Source: Geobacter sp. UBA6151 (lineage in GTDB: Bacteria; Desulfobacterota; Desulfuromonadia; Geobacterales; Pseudopelobacteraceae). From it: a stretch of DNA of 64,000 nucleotides. This document shows positions 52,549 to 61,206 of the stretch, piece after piece (within the stretch, counting starts at the first letter, position 1; every line of letters starts with the position of its first letter). The notes under the pieces were generated by a model that was not told the origin of the DNA, searched no databases, and worked only from the letters and a program-made list of their open reading frames with translations. The translations under genes were made by a program, and so were the position numbers. Location: positions 88,043 through 152,042 of the forward strand of contig DIUT01000027.1 in NCBI GenBank assembly GCA_002423105.1, in the 5' to 3' direction.

Positions 52549-53390
52549 CGGTAGATACTCCAGACCACCATCCCTACCCAGATCACCCCTATGGCAAACA
52601 GCATCCAGTCATGCAGCAGCGACTCGGTGGGGTCTCCCCCCTTGCCGGTGCTGACCCGCAGCAGGTAGCGCAACAGACCAAACAGACACAGGGGAACCGA
52701 TATGACCAGGTTCGGTTTCTGCAAGGTGTACATGACGTAGGTTACCAGCACCGCCGCACCGGTCAGGTACATGGTTCCGGCAAGGAAACCGTCAGGATAG
52801 CGGGCCAGGCTGCTACGGTGCTCTTCGGCGACAGCTCCCCCCAGCGCGCGGACTTCACCCAGACGTTTGCCGGTGCTGAGAAACACAGCCAGCAGAAAGA
52901 CCGTCAGAAACAGCCAATGGGATATGGGCACCAGAAACAGGTCGCCGCCGGCCTGAAGACGGATCAGAAAACCGCCGGCAATGCAGAAAAGATCAACAAC
53001 CGGCACCCGTTTCAAAACCAGGGAGTAGCTGAGCGAAAGAACGGCATAGCCCGCCACAAACAGCACCATCCGCACGGAGAGCTGAGCTGCCAGCGCCAGC
53101 CCCGCAGTCAGAAGCAGGGCCGCAACTACAGCCGCAGCACGCGGTGTGACCGTGCCGGAGGTAAGAGAGCGCAAGCGTTTTTTTGGATGGTGGCGGTCCC
53201 GCTCACGGTCAAGCAGGTCGTTGAAGAGGTACCCGGCGCTGGAAACCAGACAAAAGGCAAAGAAGAGCGGCACTCCCTTGGCAACTATGCCGGGTAGCAT
53301 CGCCTGGCCAGCCAGAAAGGGCGGAAAGAACAGCATCAGGTTCTTCAACCATTGGGCAGGCCGCAGCATGGTCAGGTACGGGAGGATCAT
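52545..53390 (-). CDS. UbiA-family polyprenyl-phosphate phosphoribosyltransferase-like
   Basis: A 281-residue intramembrane prenyltransferase with eight or nine helices. The NDLLDRERDRHHPKKRLR motif is the first aspartate-rich site and is close to decaprenyl-phosphate 5-phosphoribosyltransferase (DPPR synthase) rather than to UbiA of ubiquinone synthesis. Such enzymes put phosphoribose on polyprenyl phosphate to make arabinose- or ribose-type donors. The DprE1/DprE2 epimerase pair expected to follow is not in the window. ATG at 53390 overlaps the preceding stop as TAATG. Confidence 0.82.
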   Translation of the reverse strand: MILPYLTMLRPAQWLKNLMLFFPPFLAGQAMLPGIVAKGVPLFFAFCLVSSAGYLFNDLLDRERDRHHPKKRLRSLTSGTVTPRAAAVVAALLLTAGLALAAQLSVRMVLFVAGYAVLSLSYSLVLKRVPVVDLFCIAGGFLIRLQAGGDLFLVPISHWLFLTVFLLAVFLSTGKRLGEVRALGGAVAEEHRSSLARYPDGFLAGTMYLTGAAVLVTYVMYTLQKPNLVISVPLCLFGLLRYLLRVSTGKGGDPTESLLHDWMLFAIGVIWVGMVVWSIYR

Positions 53391-55039
53391 TAATATCGCT
53401 GTTCCTGTTTGGTGACATGCCATTTGATCAGGTTATGGCCGATACCGGAGGGAGCCGGTTCGATGCCGCGGATGCGGGATGAAACCACGGGCAGGGCATC
53501 GGGGACATAGAGGAATGTGTACGGCTGTTCTTCAGCCAGTATCTCCTGAATGCGGAAGTAGGCCTTTTTACGCTGTTCGATGTCAAAGGTGCCCCTCCCC
53601 TCTCCCAGCAGGCGGTCCACTTCGGGGTTGTTGTAGCCGATGAAGTTCAGTTCACCCGGTTTGGTCTTGCTGGAATGCCAGATGTCGTAAATGTCCGGAT
53701 CCTGGGAGGTCTGCCAGGCCAGCAGCACCACCTCGAAATTCCCCTTGTCAATGAACTCTTTCAGGAATGCCGACCACTCCACGATCCTGATCCGCACGTC
53801 AACCCCCACCTGCCGCAGACGTTGCTGGATAATCTGGGCGGTCATCAGCCGCTGCTGGTTGCCCTGGTTGGTGAGAATGGTAAAACGCAGTGGTTTGCCG
53901 TCCCTGTGCAGGATGCCATCGGAGCCGGGCTGCCATCCGGCTTCGGCCAGCAGGCGCCTGGCGTAGTCAGGATCAAAGGGAATGTCCTTCACGTTGGGAT
54001 TATGGGCCCAGCGGCCGGGAATCATCGGCCCGTTGGCTTTCTGGCCCATGCCGAACAGCACCCCCTGAATCAGTTCGTCCTTGTTGATGGCGGCGGTCAT
54101 GGCCCGGCGTACCCGCTGATCCTTAAACAGGGGATGCCGCAGATTGTAGCCAAGATAGAGATAGCTGTTGGACGGATAGCGGTATTTGTTGAACTGCCTC
54201 CTGAAGCGCTCGTTATCAGTCTGTCGGGCGTACTGCACGGGAGTAAGCCCCATCATGTCGACCCCCCCCGCCTTCAGCTCCATGTACATGGTGGAGGTGT
54301 CCGGTATCAGTCGGTAGACATAGCGGTCGAAATAGGGCCTGCCTTCAAAATACTCAGGATTGGCCTCCAACACCACTTTCTGTCCCGGCACCCATTCCTT
54401 GAACTTGAATGGTCCGGTGCCCACCGGTTTCCGGGCAAGAGGGCTACGGGTGATATCCTGTCCCTCAAGCAGATGGGCCGGCAGAATACCGGTGCCCCAG
54501 GAAGCCAGAGCCGGAGCAAAGGGCTTGTGGTAGCGGACAACAACCGTGTGGGGATCAGGCGCGGTGACCGATGCAACCTGTTTGAAGTCTTCGGAGTAGG
54601 CGGTGGGTGTTTTGGGGTCGATGATGACCCGGTAGGTGTAGAGCACATCACGGGCGGTGAAGGGGGCGCCGTCATGCCAGGTGACCTTGGGCCGCAGCTT
54701 GAAGGTAATGGTCAACCCATCGCGGGCAACCTGAAATGATTCCGCCAGATCCCCCACCAGCACCAGGTTTTTGTCATACTTGACCAGCCCGTTGTAAATC
54801 TGTCCCGCCACGCTGTGGGAAGCACTGTCGGAAGCCAGCACCGGGATCAGCGTGGATGCTTCGCCAATGCTTCCTTCAACCAGGGTATCGCCGTAAACCG
54901 GAGGAGCGGCAGGCAGCGCCTGAACGGCAGGCGCCACCGGAGCGGATGTTCTCTCTGAACATGCCGTTGTCATGCCTGCCGTAACAATCAGCAGCAGCCA
55001 CAGTCCTGACAGCAAGCGGCGATGGAAAACCAAGCTCAT
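53390..55039 (-). CDS. Family 5 (OppA/DppA-type) solute-binding lipoprotein
   Basis: A 549-residue periplasmic binding protein of the peptide/nickel type (SBP_bac_5). The signal sequence ends near MTTAC (Cys27), a weak lipobox. The domain shows YDKNLVLVGDLAESFQVARD, WHDGAPFTARDVLYTYRVI and DQRVRRAMTAAINKDELIQG. No ABC permease or ATPase for it is near, so it is an orphan. It follows the TPR lipoprotein gene by a 4-nt overlap and is joined to the UbiA-like gene by TAATG. The ligand could be a peptide or a glycan-related compound. Confidence 0.88.
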   Translation of the reverse strand: MSLVFHRRLLSGLWLLLIVTAGMTTACSERTSAPVAPAVQALPAAPPVYGDTLVEGSIGEASTLIPVLASDSASHSVAGQIYNGLVKYDKNLVLVGDLAESFQVARDGLTITFKLRPKVTWHDGAPFTARDVLYTYRVIIDPKTPTAYSEDFKQVASVTAPDPHTVVVRYHKPFAPALASWGTGILPAHLLEGQDITRSPLARKPVGTGPFKFKEWVPGQKVVLEANPEYFEGRPYFDRYVYRLIPDTSTMYMELKAGGVDMMGLTPVQYARQTDNERFRRQFNKYRYPSNSYLYLGYNLRHPLFKDQRVRRAMTAAINKDELIQGVLFGMGQKANGPMIPGRWAHNPNVKDIPFDPDYARRLLAEAGWQPGSDGILHRDGKPLRFTILTNQGNQQRLMTAQIIQQRLRQVGVDVRIRIVEWSAFLKEFIDKGNFEVVLLAWQTSQDPDIYDIWHSSKTKPGELNFIGYNNPEVDRLLGEGRGTFDIEQRKKAYFRIQEILAEEQPYTFLYVPDALPVVSSRIRGIEPAPSGIGHNLIKWHVTKQEQRY

Positions 55040-56730
55040 GGAGCCCCCGATTCGCCCCGCAACAGACGTCGGATCTTGCCGTCCAGTTCTTTTTTGGTCG
55101 GATCAATGGATTTGGCCTTTTTATAGTATTTCAGCGCTTTTTTTGCTTCTTTGCGCGCAACATGCACATCACCGAGGTGTTCTGCAATAGTTGGATCATC
55201 CGGCACCAGTTCAAACGCTTTTTCAAGATAGCGCAGCGCTTCGTCGTACTTCTTCATCTGGTAGTACACCCAGCCCAGGGTATCCATGAAAAAACCGTCA
55301 TCAGGCCTGATGGCAAGCGCGCGGTTGGTGTATCCCAGCGCTTCCTCAAGATAGATGCCCATTTCAGCAAAGGTGTACCCCAGGTAATTGAGGGCCTGCG
55401 CATCATTGGGATTCAGTTCGATCACTTTTTTCATGCGCTGGATGGATTCGGACTTTTTCCCCACCTTGTCATACAGCACCCCCAGCCTGAACTGAAAGCG
55501 GGGTTCATTGGCAAAGCGCCCCTCAACTCCCAGCAGATGGCTCAGCCCCTTCTGGCTCTGGTTGATAGCATCATAGAGGGTTGCCAGCGAGAGGTGCAGC
55601 TCAAGAGAGGCGGCATTTGCTGCAATGGCCCGTTGCAGTAACTCCACGGCCTGATCCGGCTTATCCTGTTCCTTGTAAATAAACGCCATCCGACCGACAG
55701 CCTCAGGGTACGAATCACTGTCAACAGGAATTTTTGCAAACTGCTCCATGGCCAGATCCAACTGATCCTTTTCCTCAAAAGCCGACCCCAGATAGACACG
55801 CAACTGGTGGGCAGCAGGCTCTTTGGCAAGCATCTCGCTAAACAGTTTGATCGCGTCATCGAAGCGCTCAAGTTCCAAATACAACAGCCCAATCTTACGA
55901 TTATTTTCAGCAGTGCCAAGCCCCATCTCATTCAGGCGCTGAAGGTAGGTCAGCGCTTCCTCATAGCGCCGGTTCTGAATGGTGAGCTGCACCAGCCGGT
56001 GCAACAGTGGCGCGCGATTTTCCGCGCTCTCCAGCGCATCCCGGTAGGTGACAATGGCCAGATCAAGTTCTCCCAGAGCTTCATAGGTAATGGCCAGGTC
56101 AATTTCTGCCTGGGTCAGGTCAGGACGCAGTTCAAGGGCTTTTTTGTAATATCCGGCGGAATCCTTGAATAGTTTCATCTGGGCATAGGCTTTACCCAGA
56201 TAATAGTTGCCAAGCGCTGATTCAGGCTGCTGCTTGATCAGATTTTTCAACACGGCAACCGCTTCTTCATATTCAAAGAGACGGATCAGGATGGTGGAAA
56301 GATGCAGAACAGCATCTTCCCTGGCGGGATCAAGCTTGACCGCAGTACGCAGATAAGCGGCGGCCTCACGGTCCCTGTTCATGGAAGCCATGATGGTACC
56401 GGCCAGCAGATGGGGTTCGCGAAATGTCGGGGCAATCTTTGCGGCCCGCTCAAGAACGGCGAGCGCTTCCTGCACCTTGCCGGTCTTCAGCAGAATGTCA
56501 GCTTCAAGGGTGAGTGGATAGGGAGTTGACGGATCAGCGGCGTGTGCCTCCCGGCTGAGCAGGATGGCGCGGTCAGCCTTTCCTTCGCCCCAGGCGATAC
56601 GGGCCTGGGCATAGAGGCCTAATGCCGTATGGGCATCGGTAAAATCAGCAACGCCGGAAACGGTGGGAGTCTGAGACGCACAGGCTGCCAGAAGACACGC
56701 GCACAGAAAAAGATAACAATAGTTCAACAT
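55036..56730 (-). CDS. TPR-repeat lipoprotein
   Basis: A 564-residue predicted lipoprotein (lipobox LAAC, Cys17) built almost wholly of tetratricopeptide repeats, roughly 14 of them: for example NYYLGKAYAQMKLFKDSAGY and TLGWVYYQMKKYDEALRYLE. TPR superhelices bind partner proteins, and such lipoproteins often support polysaccharide export or outer-membrane assembly. It heads the unit TPR - binding protein - UbiA-like - glycosyltransferases, with 4-nt overlaps that suggest one transcript. Confidence 0.88.
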   Translation of the reverse strand: MLNYCYLFLCACLLAACASQTPTVSGVADFTDAHTALGLYAQARIAWGEGKADRAILLSREAHAADPSTPYPLTLEADILLKTGKVQEALAVLERAAKIAPTFREPHLLAGTIMASMNRDREAAAYLRTAVKLDPAREDAVLHLSTILIRLFEYEEAVAVLKNLIKQQPESALGNYYLGKAYAQMKLFKDSAGYYKKALELRPDLTQAEIDLAITYEALGELDLAIVTYRDALESAENRAPLLHRLVQLTIQNRRYEEALTYLQRLNEMGLGTAENNRKIGLLYLELERFDDAIKLFSEMLAKEPAAHQLRVYLGSAFEEKDQLDLAMEQFAKIPVDSDSYPEAVGRMAFIYKEQDKPDQAVELLQRAIAANAASLELHLSLATLYDAINQSQKGLSHLLGVEGRFANEPRFQFRLGVLYDKVGKKSESIQRMKKVIELNPNDAQALNYLGYTFAEMGIYLEEALGYTNRALAIRPDDGFFMDTLGWVYYQMKKYDEALRYLEKAFELVPDDPTIAEHLGDVHVARKEAKKALKYYKKAKSIDPTKKELDGKIRRLLRGESGAP

Positions 56731-56773
56731 TACGCACCATCCATGACCCTGTGATCGGATATTATCCGTCGAA

Positions 56774-56803
56774 ACGCTACCATAGATTCATGAAAAGCGT
56801 CAA
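56774..56803 (-). promoter_or_regulatory. Possible promoter of the TPR/polysaccharide unit
   Basis: On the reverse strand TTGACG (56798-56803) and TAGCGT (56774-56779) with 18-nt spacing, about 40 nt upstream of the TPR gene. The -10 match is weak. Confidence 0.35.
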
Positions 56804-56823
56804 ACGATTACACAATGCACACC

Positions 56824-56852
56824 TTGCATGGCAGCGCGGTCAATGGTACTGT
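56824..56852 (+). promoter_or_regulatory. Possible promoter of the SLC5-SpoIIE signalling operon
   Basis: TTGCAT (56824-56829) and TACTGT (56847-56852) with 17-nt spacing, about 40 nt before the ATG of the small membrane gene. Confidence 0.45.
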
Positions 56853-56899
56853 TTAATAACCGTTCAAAACGTGCTCCATCCTGCGGAAAGGTGCAACTC

Positions 56900-57157
56900 A
56901 TGTGGCAACAGTTCGCCCAAAAGATACTCAATCGTCTGCAACTGCGTGAAGCCTGGGTGATCTTCTTTGTGCTGGGGAATGTGATGATCAATTTTCCCTT
57001 TCTGCGGATTTTCAACCAGCCGGTCAGCGTCATCGGGTATCCGGTACTATTTATCTATTTCATGGCCGGTTGGGCCATTTCCATCTTTGTCGTCTATCTT
57101 TTCACCCTGACTTTGGACGAGCCGGAAGCAGCTGAACAACAGGAAGAACAGGCCTGA
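56900..57157 (+). CDS. Small two-helix membrane protein upstream of the SLC5-SpoIIE gene
   Basis: An 85-residue peptide from the ATG at 56900, which follows GGAAAGGTG; the frame is open 24 codons further. Two hydrophobic helices, about 19-38 (WVIFFVLGNVMINFPFLRIF) and 46-71, join a basic N-terminus to an acidic Glu/Gln-rich tail. Similar two-helix proteins (DUF4212- or YhdT-like) accompany sodium/solute symporters as small subunits. It ends 4 nt before the next GTG, so it is probably translated together with the SLC5-type sensor and may help it fold or sense. Confidence 0.72.
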   Translation: MWQQFAQKILNRLQLREAWVIFFVLGNVMINFPFLRIFNQPVSVIGYPVLFIYFMAGWAISIFVVYLFTLTLDEPEAAEQQEEQA

Positions 57158-57161
57158 AACC

Positions 57162-60100
57162 GTGACCTTGAATATCTTCCATGTCGCCACCATCGCCATC
57201 GCCTATACCGGCCTGCTGTTTCTGGTTGCCTGGTATGCACGCCGCCGGTGCGACCAGGGACGCAGTATCATCAACACCCCGCTGATCTACTCCCTTTCCA
57301 TAGCAGTATACTGTACCTCCTGGACCTTCTACGGCAGTGTCGGCAAGGCTGCCACAACCGGTATTGACTTTGTGCTGATCTATCTGGGGCCGACATTGGT
57401 TGCCTTCTCATGGTTCTTTCTGCTGCGCCGGATCATCAGGATCAGCAAGGAATCAAACGTCTCCTCCATTGCCGATTTCATAAGCCTGCGCTACGGAAAA
57501 TCCCAACTGCTGGGATCGCTGGTAACCCTGATCGCCATGTTGGGCATCATGCCGTACATCGCCTTGCAGATAAAAGCGGTTTCCACCTCCTTTGCCCTGG
57601 TCAGCGGGGTAACGGCCCGCACCATAGCCATTCCCGGCGCCGAGTCGCCGGTCTCCCTGCCCACCGGATTGATTCTGGCTCTGATCCTCTCAATTTTCGG
57701 CGTCATCTTTGGCACCCGCACCCTCTCGTCCACGGAACGCCATGAAGGGCTGATAGCTGCGGTGGCCTTTGAATCGGTGGTAAAACTGATTAGCCTGATG
57801 GGGGTGGGGATATTTGTCACCTATGTTCTGTTTGACGGTTTTGAAGACATCTTCAACCGTTTCCGTTTACAGGATCCAGACCATTTCTACCGCCTTTTCA
57901 CCCTGGACACCAGCGTGGGGACACCCAGCATTCCATCCGCCACCATGCTGATGCTTTCCATGGGGGCCATCATGCTCCTGCCCCGCCAGTTTCATGTCAT
58001 GGTGGTGGAAAATGCCGATATTTCCCATGTAAAAAAAGCGATGTGGATGTTTCCGACGTACCTGTTCCTGATCAACATCTTCATCATGCCGATCGCCCTG
58101 GGCGGGGTGCTGCTGACCGGCGGCACCCAAGGAGCAGATTATTTTGTCATTAGTCTGCCCTTGGCAGCGGGGAACGAACCGGTTGCCCTCCTGGCTTTCC
58201 TTGGGGGATTATCAGCGGCAGCAGGCATGGTGATGGTTGAATCCGTAGCAATCTCAACCATGCTGCTGAATCACCTGTTCATGCCGCTGATCATCAGGGT
58301 GAAGCCCAAACCCTGGTTCCCTCTGCTGTTGATCAACCTTAAACGCGTTTCCATCTTTCTGGTTGTTTTTCTTGGATATTTTTACTACCGCGTGGTGGGT
58401 GACTCCTTCATGCTGGTCAATATGGGATTAATTTCATTTTCCGCTGCCATGCAGTTTCTTCCTGCGCTTTTGGGAGGAGTCTACTGGCGACGCGGCAACA
58501 AAACCGGCGCGATCTTTGGCATGTTTCTGGGATTTCTGGTCTGGGGATACACCTTGCTGTTTCCTTCCTTTGTCACGGCAAGCGGCGACCTGACGCTTCT
58601 GTTGAAAGGTCCATGGGACTTTCCCCTGCTGCGTCCCACGGCTCTTTTCGGTCTGACCGGCATGGATATGTGGAGCCATTCCCTGTTCTGGAGCATGCTG
58701 TTCAATATCGGCGGCTATCTGGTCTGTTCGCTGACCTTCAGCCAGAGCGAAGTTGAAAAGGATCAGGTCAGACGTTTCATAAACCGCTTCGAAATAGAAC
58801 AACTGGAAGTGCACACCGATATTAAACGACTCTCCAAACCGGTGTCGGTACAGCAGTTTGTGGCGTTGATGGGTAAATTCATCGGCCAGCACGAAGCGCA
58901 GAAGGCAATGACAGCCTACCTGAAAGGACGGATGATTGACGAGACGGAAAGCGTTCCGGAGTTTGAGTTGCCCACCATGAAACGCTTCGTTGAACGCACC
59001 CTTGCCGGTTCAGTGGGGGCTGCCGCAGCAGGGGCCATTATGGACAGCTATCTGTCGGACATGGGCAGCCGGATGGAATCGGTGTACGACATTTTCAGCA
59101 CAGTCCGTGCTTCCTTAAGCCAGAGCCGGGAGGCGCTCTATGTCCGCCTGAAGGCATCGGAGATTATCAACCGTACCCTTGACCTGCAGACCATTATGGA
59201 TGAACTGCTGCAACTGCTGTTGAAAGAGTTCAGGCTTGACTGTGCGCTGATCCAGCTGCGCAAGAACAGCGACCATCCCTTACAGGTCCAGAGCTATCAG
59301 GGAGCAAACCGCCGCCCCATCAGTCCAGAACACTGGTATCTGGAAAGTGACGCCTATGTCAGAATGGCCATGGTTGATCAAAAAGCACATTTTTCCAATG
59401 ACTTGAGCCTGTTAAATGAAATAATACCGGTTGAACGCACCAGGGCGGAAGGGTTTGTTTCATTCGCCCACATACCGATATACCGCGAAGGAGAAGAAAG
59501 CCTGGGGGTTCTGTCGGTCTACTCAAAGAGCATCGTCGGCCTGTTCACCGAAGAATTCATCAGCCTGCTCACCAGCCTGTCCGGCCAGTTGGCCCAGACC
59601 GCACGTCTGGTGAGCGAAATGGAAGCCAAAGAAAAGGAGCGCCGCGAAAAGGAACAGGCTCAGCTCACCAACGCCCGTGTCATGCGTGACATGGAGATCG
59701 CCGAGCAGATTCAGATTTCTCTGCTGCCCGCAGCTCCGCCGGAACTGTTCGGCATTGATCTGGCCGGACGATGCGCACCGGCAGCCCATGTCGGCGGTGA
59801 CTACTACGATTTCTTCAAACGGGATGATCACACCCTCGACCTGCTGATAGCCGATGTCTCAGGCCACAGTGTGGGAGCCGCCCTGATCATGGCCGAGGTC
59901 CGTACCCTGCTGCGGGCCAAGACCGGCAGAATTGCAAGTCCCAGCGCCATCCTGGGAGATCTGAACAGCCAATTGTACGACGATCTGACCAGGGCCGAAC
60001 TATTTATCACCATGTTTTATGCCCGCTACAACACTGCCACCGGACGGCTGTCCTACGCCAATGCCGGACATAACCTGCCCATACTGTACCGCGACAGTGA

Positions 60101-60410
60101 AGCGAAGTGCATAGAACTTGACGCCGATGGTCTGGTGCTGGGTGTCCTGCCGTCCGTTGTTTTTGAAGAGAAATTCATATCACTGCAATCCGGCGACACC
60201 CTCCTGCTTTACACCGACGGCATCTCCGAAGCAGCAGAGCCGGATGGAGAATTGATGGGACTGGAGCGTATCTACCAGCATTTGGCGGCTGTCAGCGAAC
60301 TGTCGTCAAACGGTATTGTCAGCTCCTTTTATGAGATGGTGCAGGACTACACCAAAAGCAGCACTTTACAGGATGACGTTTCCATGGTGGTACTGAAGGT
60401 AACAACCTGA
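57162..60410 (+). CDS. SLC5-STAC-GAF-SpoIIE transporter-sensor phosphatase
   Basis: A 1082-residue multidomain protein. Residues 1 to about 540 form a 12-13 helix sodium:solute symporter fold like that of CbrA (ADFISLRYGKSQ near 105, many membrane spans). About 565-635 resembles the STAC domain (GKFIGQHEAQKAM, then LAGSVGAAAAGAIMDSYL). A GAF domain spans about 660-810, a charged helix lies near 817-840, and a SpoIIE-type PP2C phosphatase fills 860-1082, with GGDYYDFF, DVSGHSVGAALIM, YANAGHN and DDVSMVVL. The phosphatase should dephosphorylate the STAS protein encoded next. Starts with GTG. SLC5-STAC modules are known with histidine kinases; here the output is a phosphatase. The ligand is unknown. 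Confidence 0.9.
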   Translation: MTLNIFHVATIAIAYTGLLFLVAWYARRRCDQGRSIINTPLIYSLSIAVYCTSWTFYGSVGKAATTGIDFVLIYLGPTLVAFSWFFLLRRIIRISKESNVSSIADFISLRYGKSQLLGSLVTLIAMLGIMPYIALQIKAVSTSFALVSGVTARTIAIPGAESPVSLPTGLILALILSIFGVIFGTRTLSSTERHEGLIAAVAFESVVKLISLMGVGIFVTYVLFDGFEDIFNRFRLQDPDHFYRLFTLDTSVGTPSIPSATMLMLSMGAIMLLPRQFHVMVVENADISHVKKAMWMFPTYLFLINIFIMPIALGGVLLTGGTQGADYFVISLPLAAGNEPVALLAFLGGLSAAAGMVMVESVAISTMLLNHLFMPLIIRVKPKPWFPLLLINLKRVSIFLVVFLGYFYYRVVGDSFMLVNMGLISFSAAMQFLPALLGGVYWRRGNKTGAIFGMFLGFLVWGYTLLFPSFVTASGDLTLLLKGPWDFPLLRPTALFGLTGMDMWSHSLFWSMLFNIGGYLVCSLTFSQSEVEKDQVRRFINRFEIEQLEVHTDIKRLSKPVSVQQFVALMGKFIGQHEAQKAMTAYLKGRMIDETESVPEFELPTMKRFVERTLAGSVGAAAAGAIMDSYLSDMGSRMESVYDIFSTVRASLSQSREALYVRLKASEIINRTLDLQTIMDELLQLLLKEFRLDCALIQLRKNSDHPLQVQSYQGANRRPISPEHWYLESDAYVRMAMVDQKAHFSNDLSLLNEIIPVERTRAEGFVSFAHIPIYREGEESLGVLSVYSKSIVGLFTEEFISLLTSLSGQLAQTARLVSEMEAKEKERREKEQAQLTNARVMRDMEIAEQIQISLLPAAPPELFGIDLAGRCAPAAHVGGDYYDFFKRDDHTLDLLIADVSGHSVGAALIMAEVRTLLRAKTGRIASPSAILGDLNSQLYDDLTRAELFITMFYARYNTATGRLSYANAGHNLPILYRDSEAKCIELDADGLVLGVLPSVVFEEKFISLQSGDTLLLYTDGISEAAEPDGELMGLERIYQHLAAVSELSSNGIVSSFYEMVQDYTKSSTLQDDVSMVVLKVTT

Positions 60411-60429
60411 AGGAGAAAGGAGTATCCGT

Positions 60430-60765
60430 ATGAATCTCAAGCTTGAGGAAAACAATGGCAACACACTGGTACAGGTTCGTGAAGAGCGTCTGGACGCGAA
60501 CAATGCTGAACTGCTGAAGCAGGAACTGTCCCGGCTGTTTGAGGAGGGTAAAAAAAGAATAGTTGTGGATCTGAAGGATGTCCGCTTCATCGACAGTTCC
60601 GGACTTGGAGCCCTGGTTTCAGGCTTCAAGAACGCATCGTCACGCCAGGGAGTGCTCAAACTCTCCGGTCTGCAGAGCCAGGTAAAGTCCATGTTTGAAC
60701 TGACCAGACTGCATCGGGTGTTCGACATTTACGCCAATGCCGACGAGGCTCTGGAATCCTTTTGA
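60430..60765 (+). CDS. STAS-domain anti-sigma factor antagonist
   Basis: A 111-residue SpoIIAA/RsbV-like protein. The phosphorylation loop is RFIDSSGLGALVSGF with Ser56/Ser57. When unphosphorylated it should bind and sequester the RsbW-like kinase encoded next; the kinase would inactivate it by phosphorylation and the SpoIIE phosphatase would restore it. AAGGAG lies upstream of the ATG. It is 19 nt after the phosphatase gene and 9 nt before the kinase gene. Confidence 0.93.
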   Translation: MNLKLEENNGNTLVQVREERLDANNAELLKQELSRLFEEGKKRIVVDLKDVRFIDSSGLGALVSGFKNASSRQGVLKLSGLQSQVKSMFELTRLHRVFDIYANADEALESF

Positions 60766-60774
60766 GGCATACCC

Positions 60775-61203
60775 ATGAACAATCAGATCGACATACAGAT
60801 CAAGGTTCCCAACCAGACCCGCTATTTGAGCCTGATCGGCAACATTGGCGAAGACCTTGCCTCCCACCTGCAGGAGTATGAAGGCGACCGGGAGGCGCTG
60901 GCATATCATCTTAATCTGGTTCTGACAGAAGCGATGGTCAACGCCATCCGTCACGCCAATGCCAATGACCCGCAGGAAGAGGTGGTCATCAGAATCACCA
61001 TTTCCGACAAGGAACTGGTGATGCTGGTGTTTGACCATGGACAGGGTTTCGATATCGGCTCCATTGCGGAGCCTGCCTGTCCAGACACGGAGCTGATAGA
61101 AGAACATGGCCGGGGACTGTTTATCATGCGCTCATTGATGGATTCGGTGGAGTACCGCAAGGTTGACGGGGGGAATGTACTGAAAATGCGCAAGAAGTTA
61201 TAA
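60775..61203 (+). CDS. RsbW-like anti-sigma factor / serine kinase
   Basis: A 142-residue GHKL ATPase of the SpoIIAB/RsbW type: N-box VLTEAMVNAIRHAN near 50, G1 box FDHGQGFD near 87 and G2 box EEHGRGLFIMRSLMD near 110. It should phosphorylate the STAS protein and, when free, bind a target. In classical systems that target is a sigma factor; none is encoded in this window, so the target may be elsewhere or not a sigma factor. It converges on kamA with 3 bp between stops. Confidence 0.92.
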   Translation: MNNQIDIQIKVPNQTRYLSLIGNIGEDLASHLQEYEGDREALAYHLNLVLTEAMVNAIRHANANDPQEEVVIRITISDKELVMLVFDHGQGFDIGSIAEPACPDTELIEEHGRGLFIMRSLMDSVEYRKVDGGNVLKMRKKL

Positions 61204-61206
61204 CAT

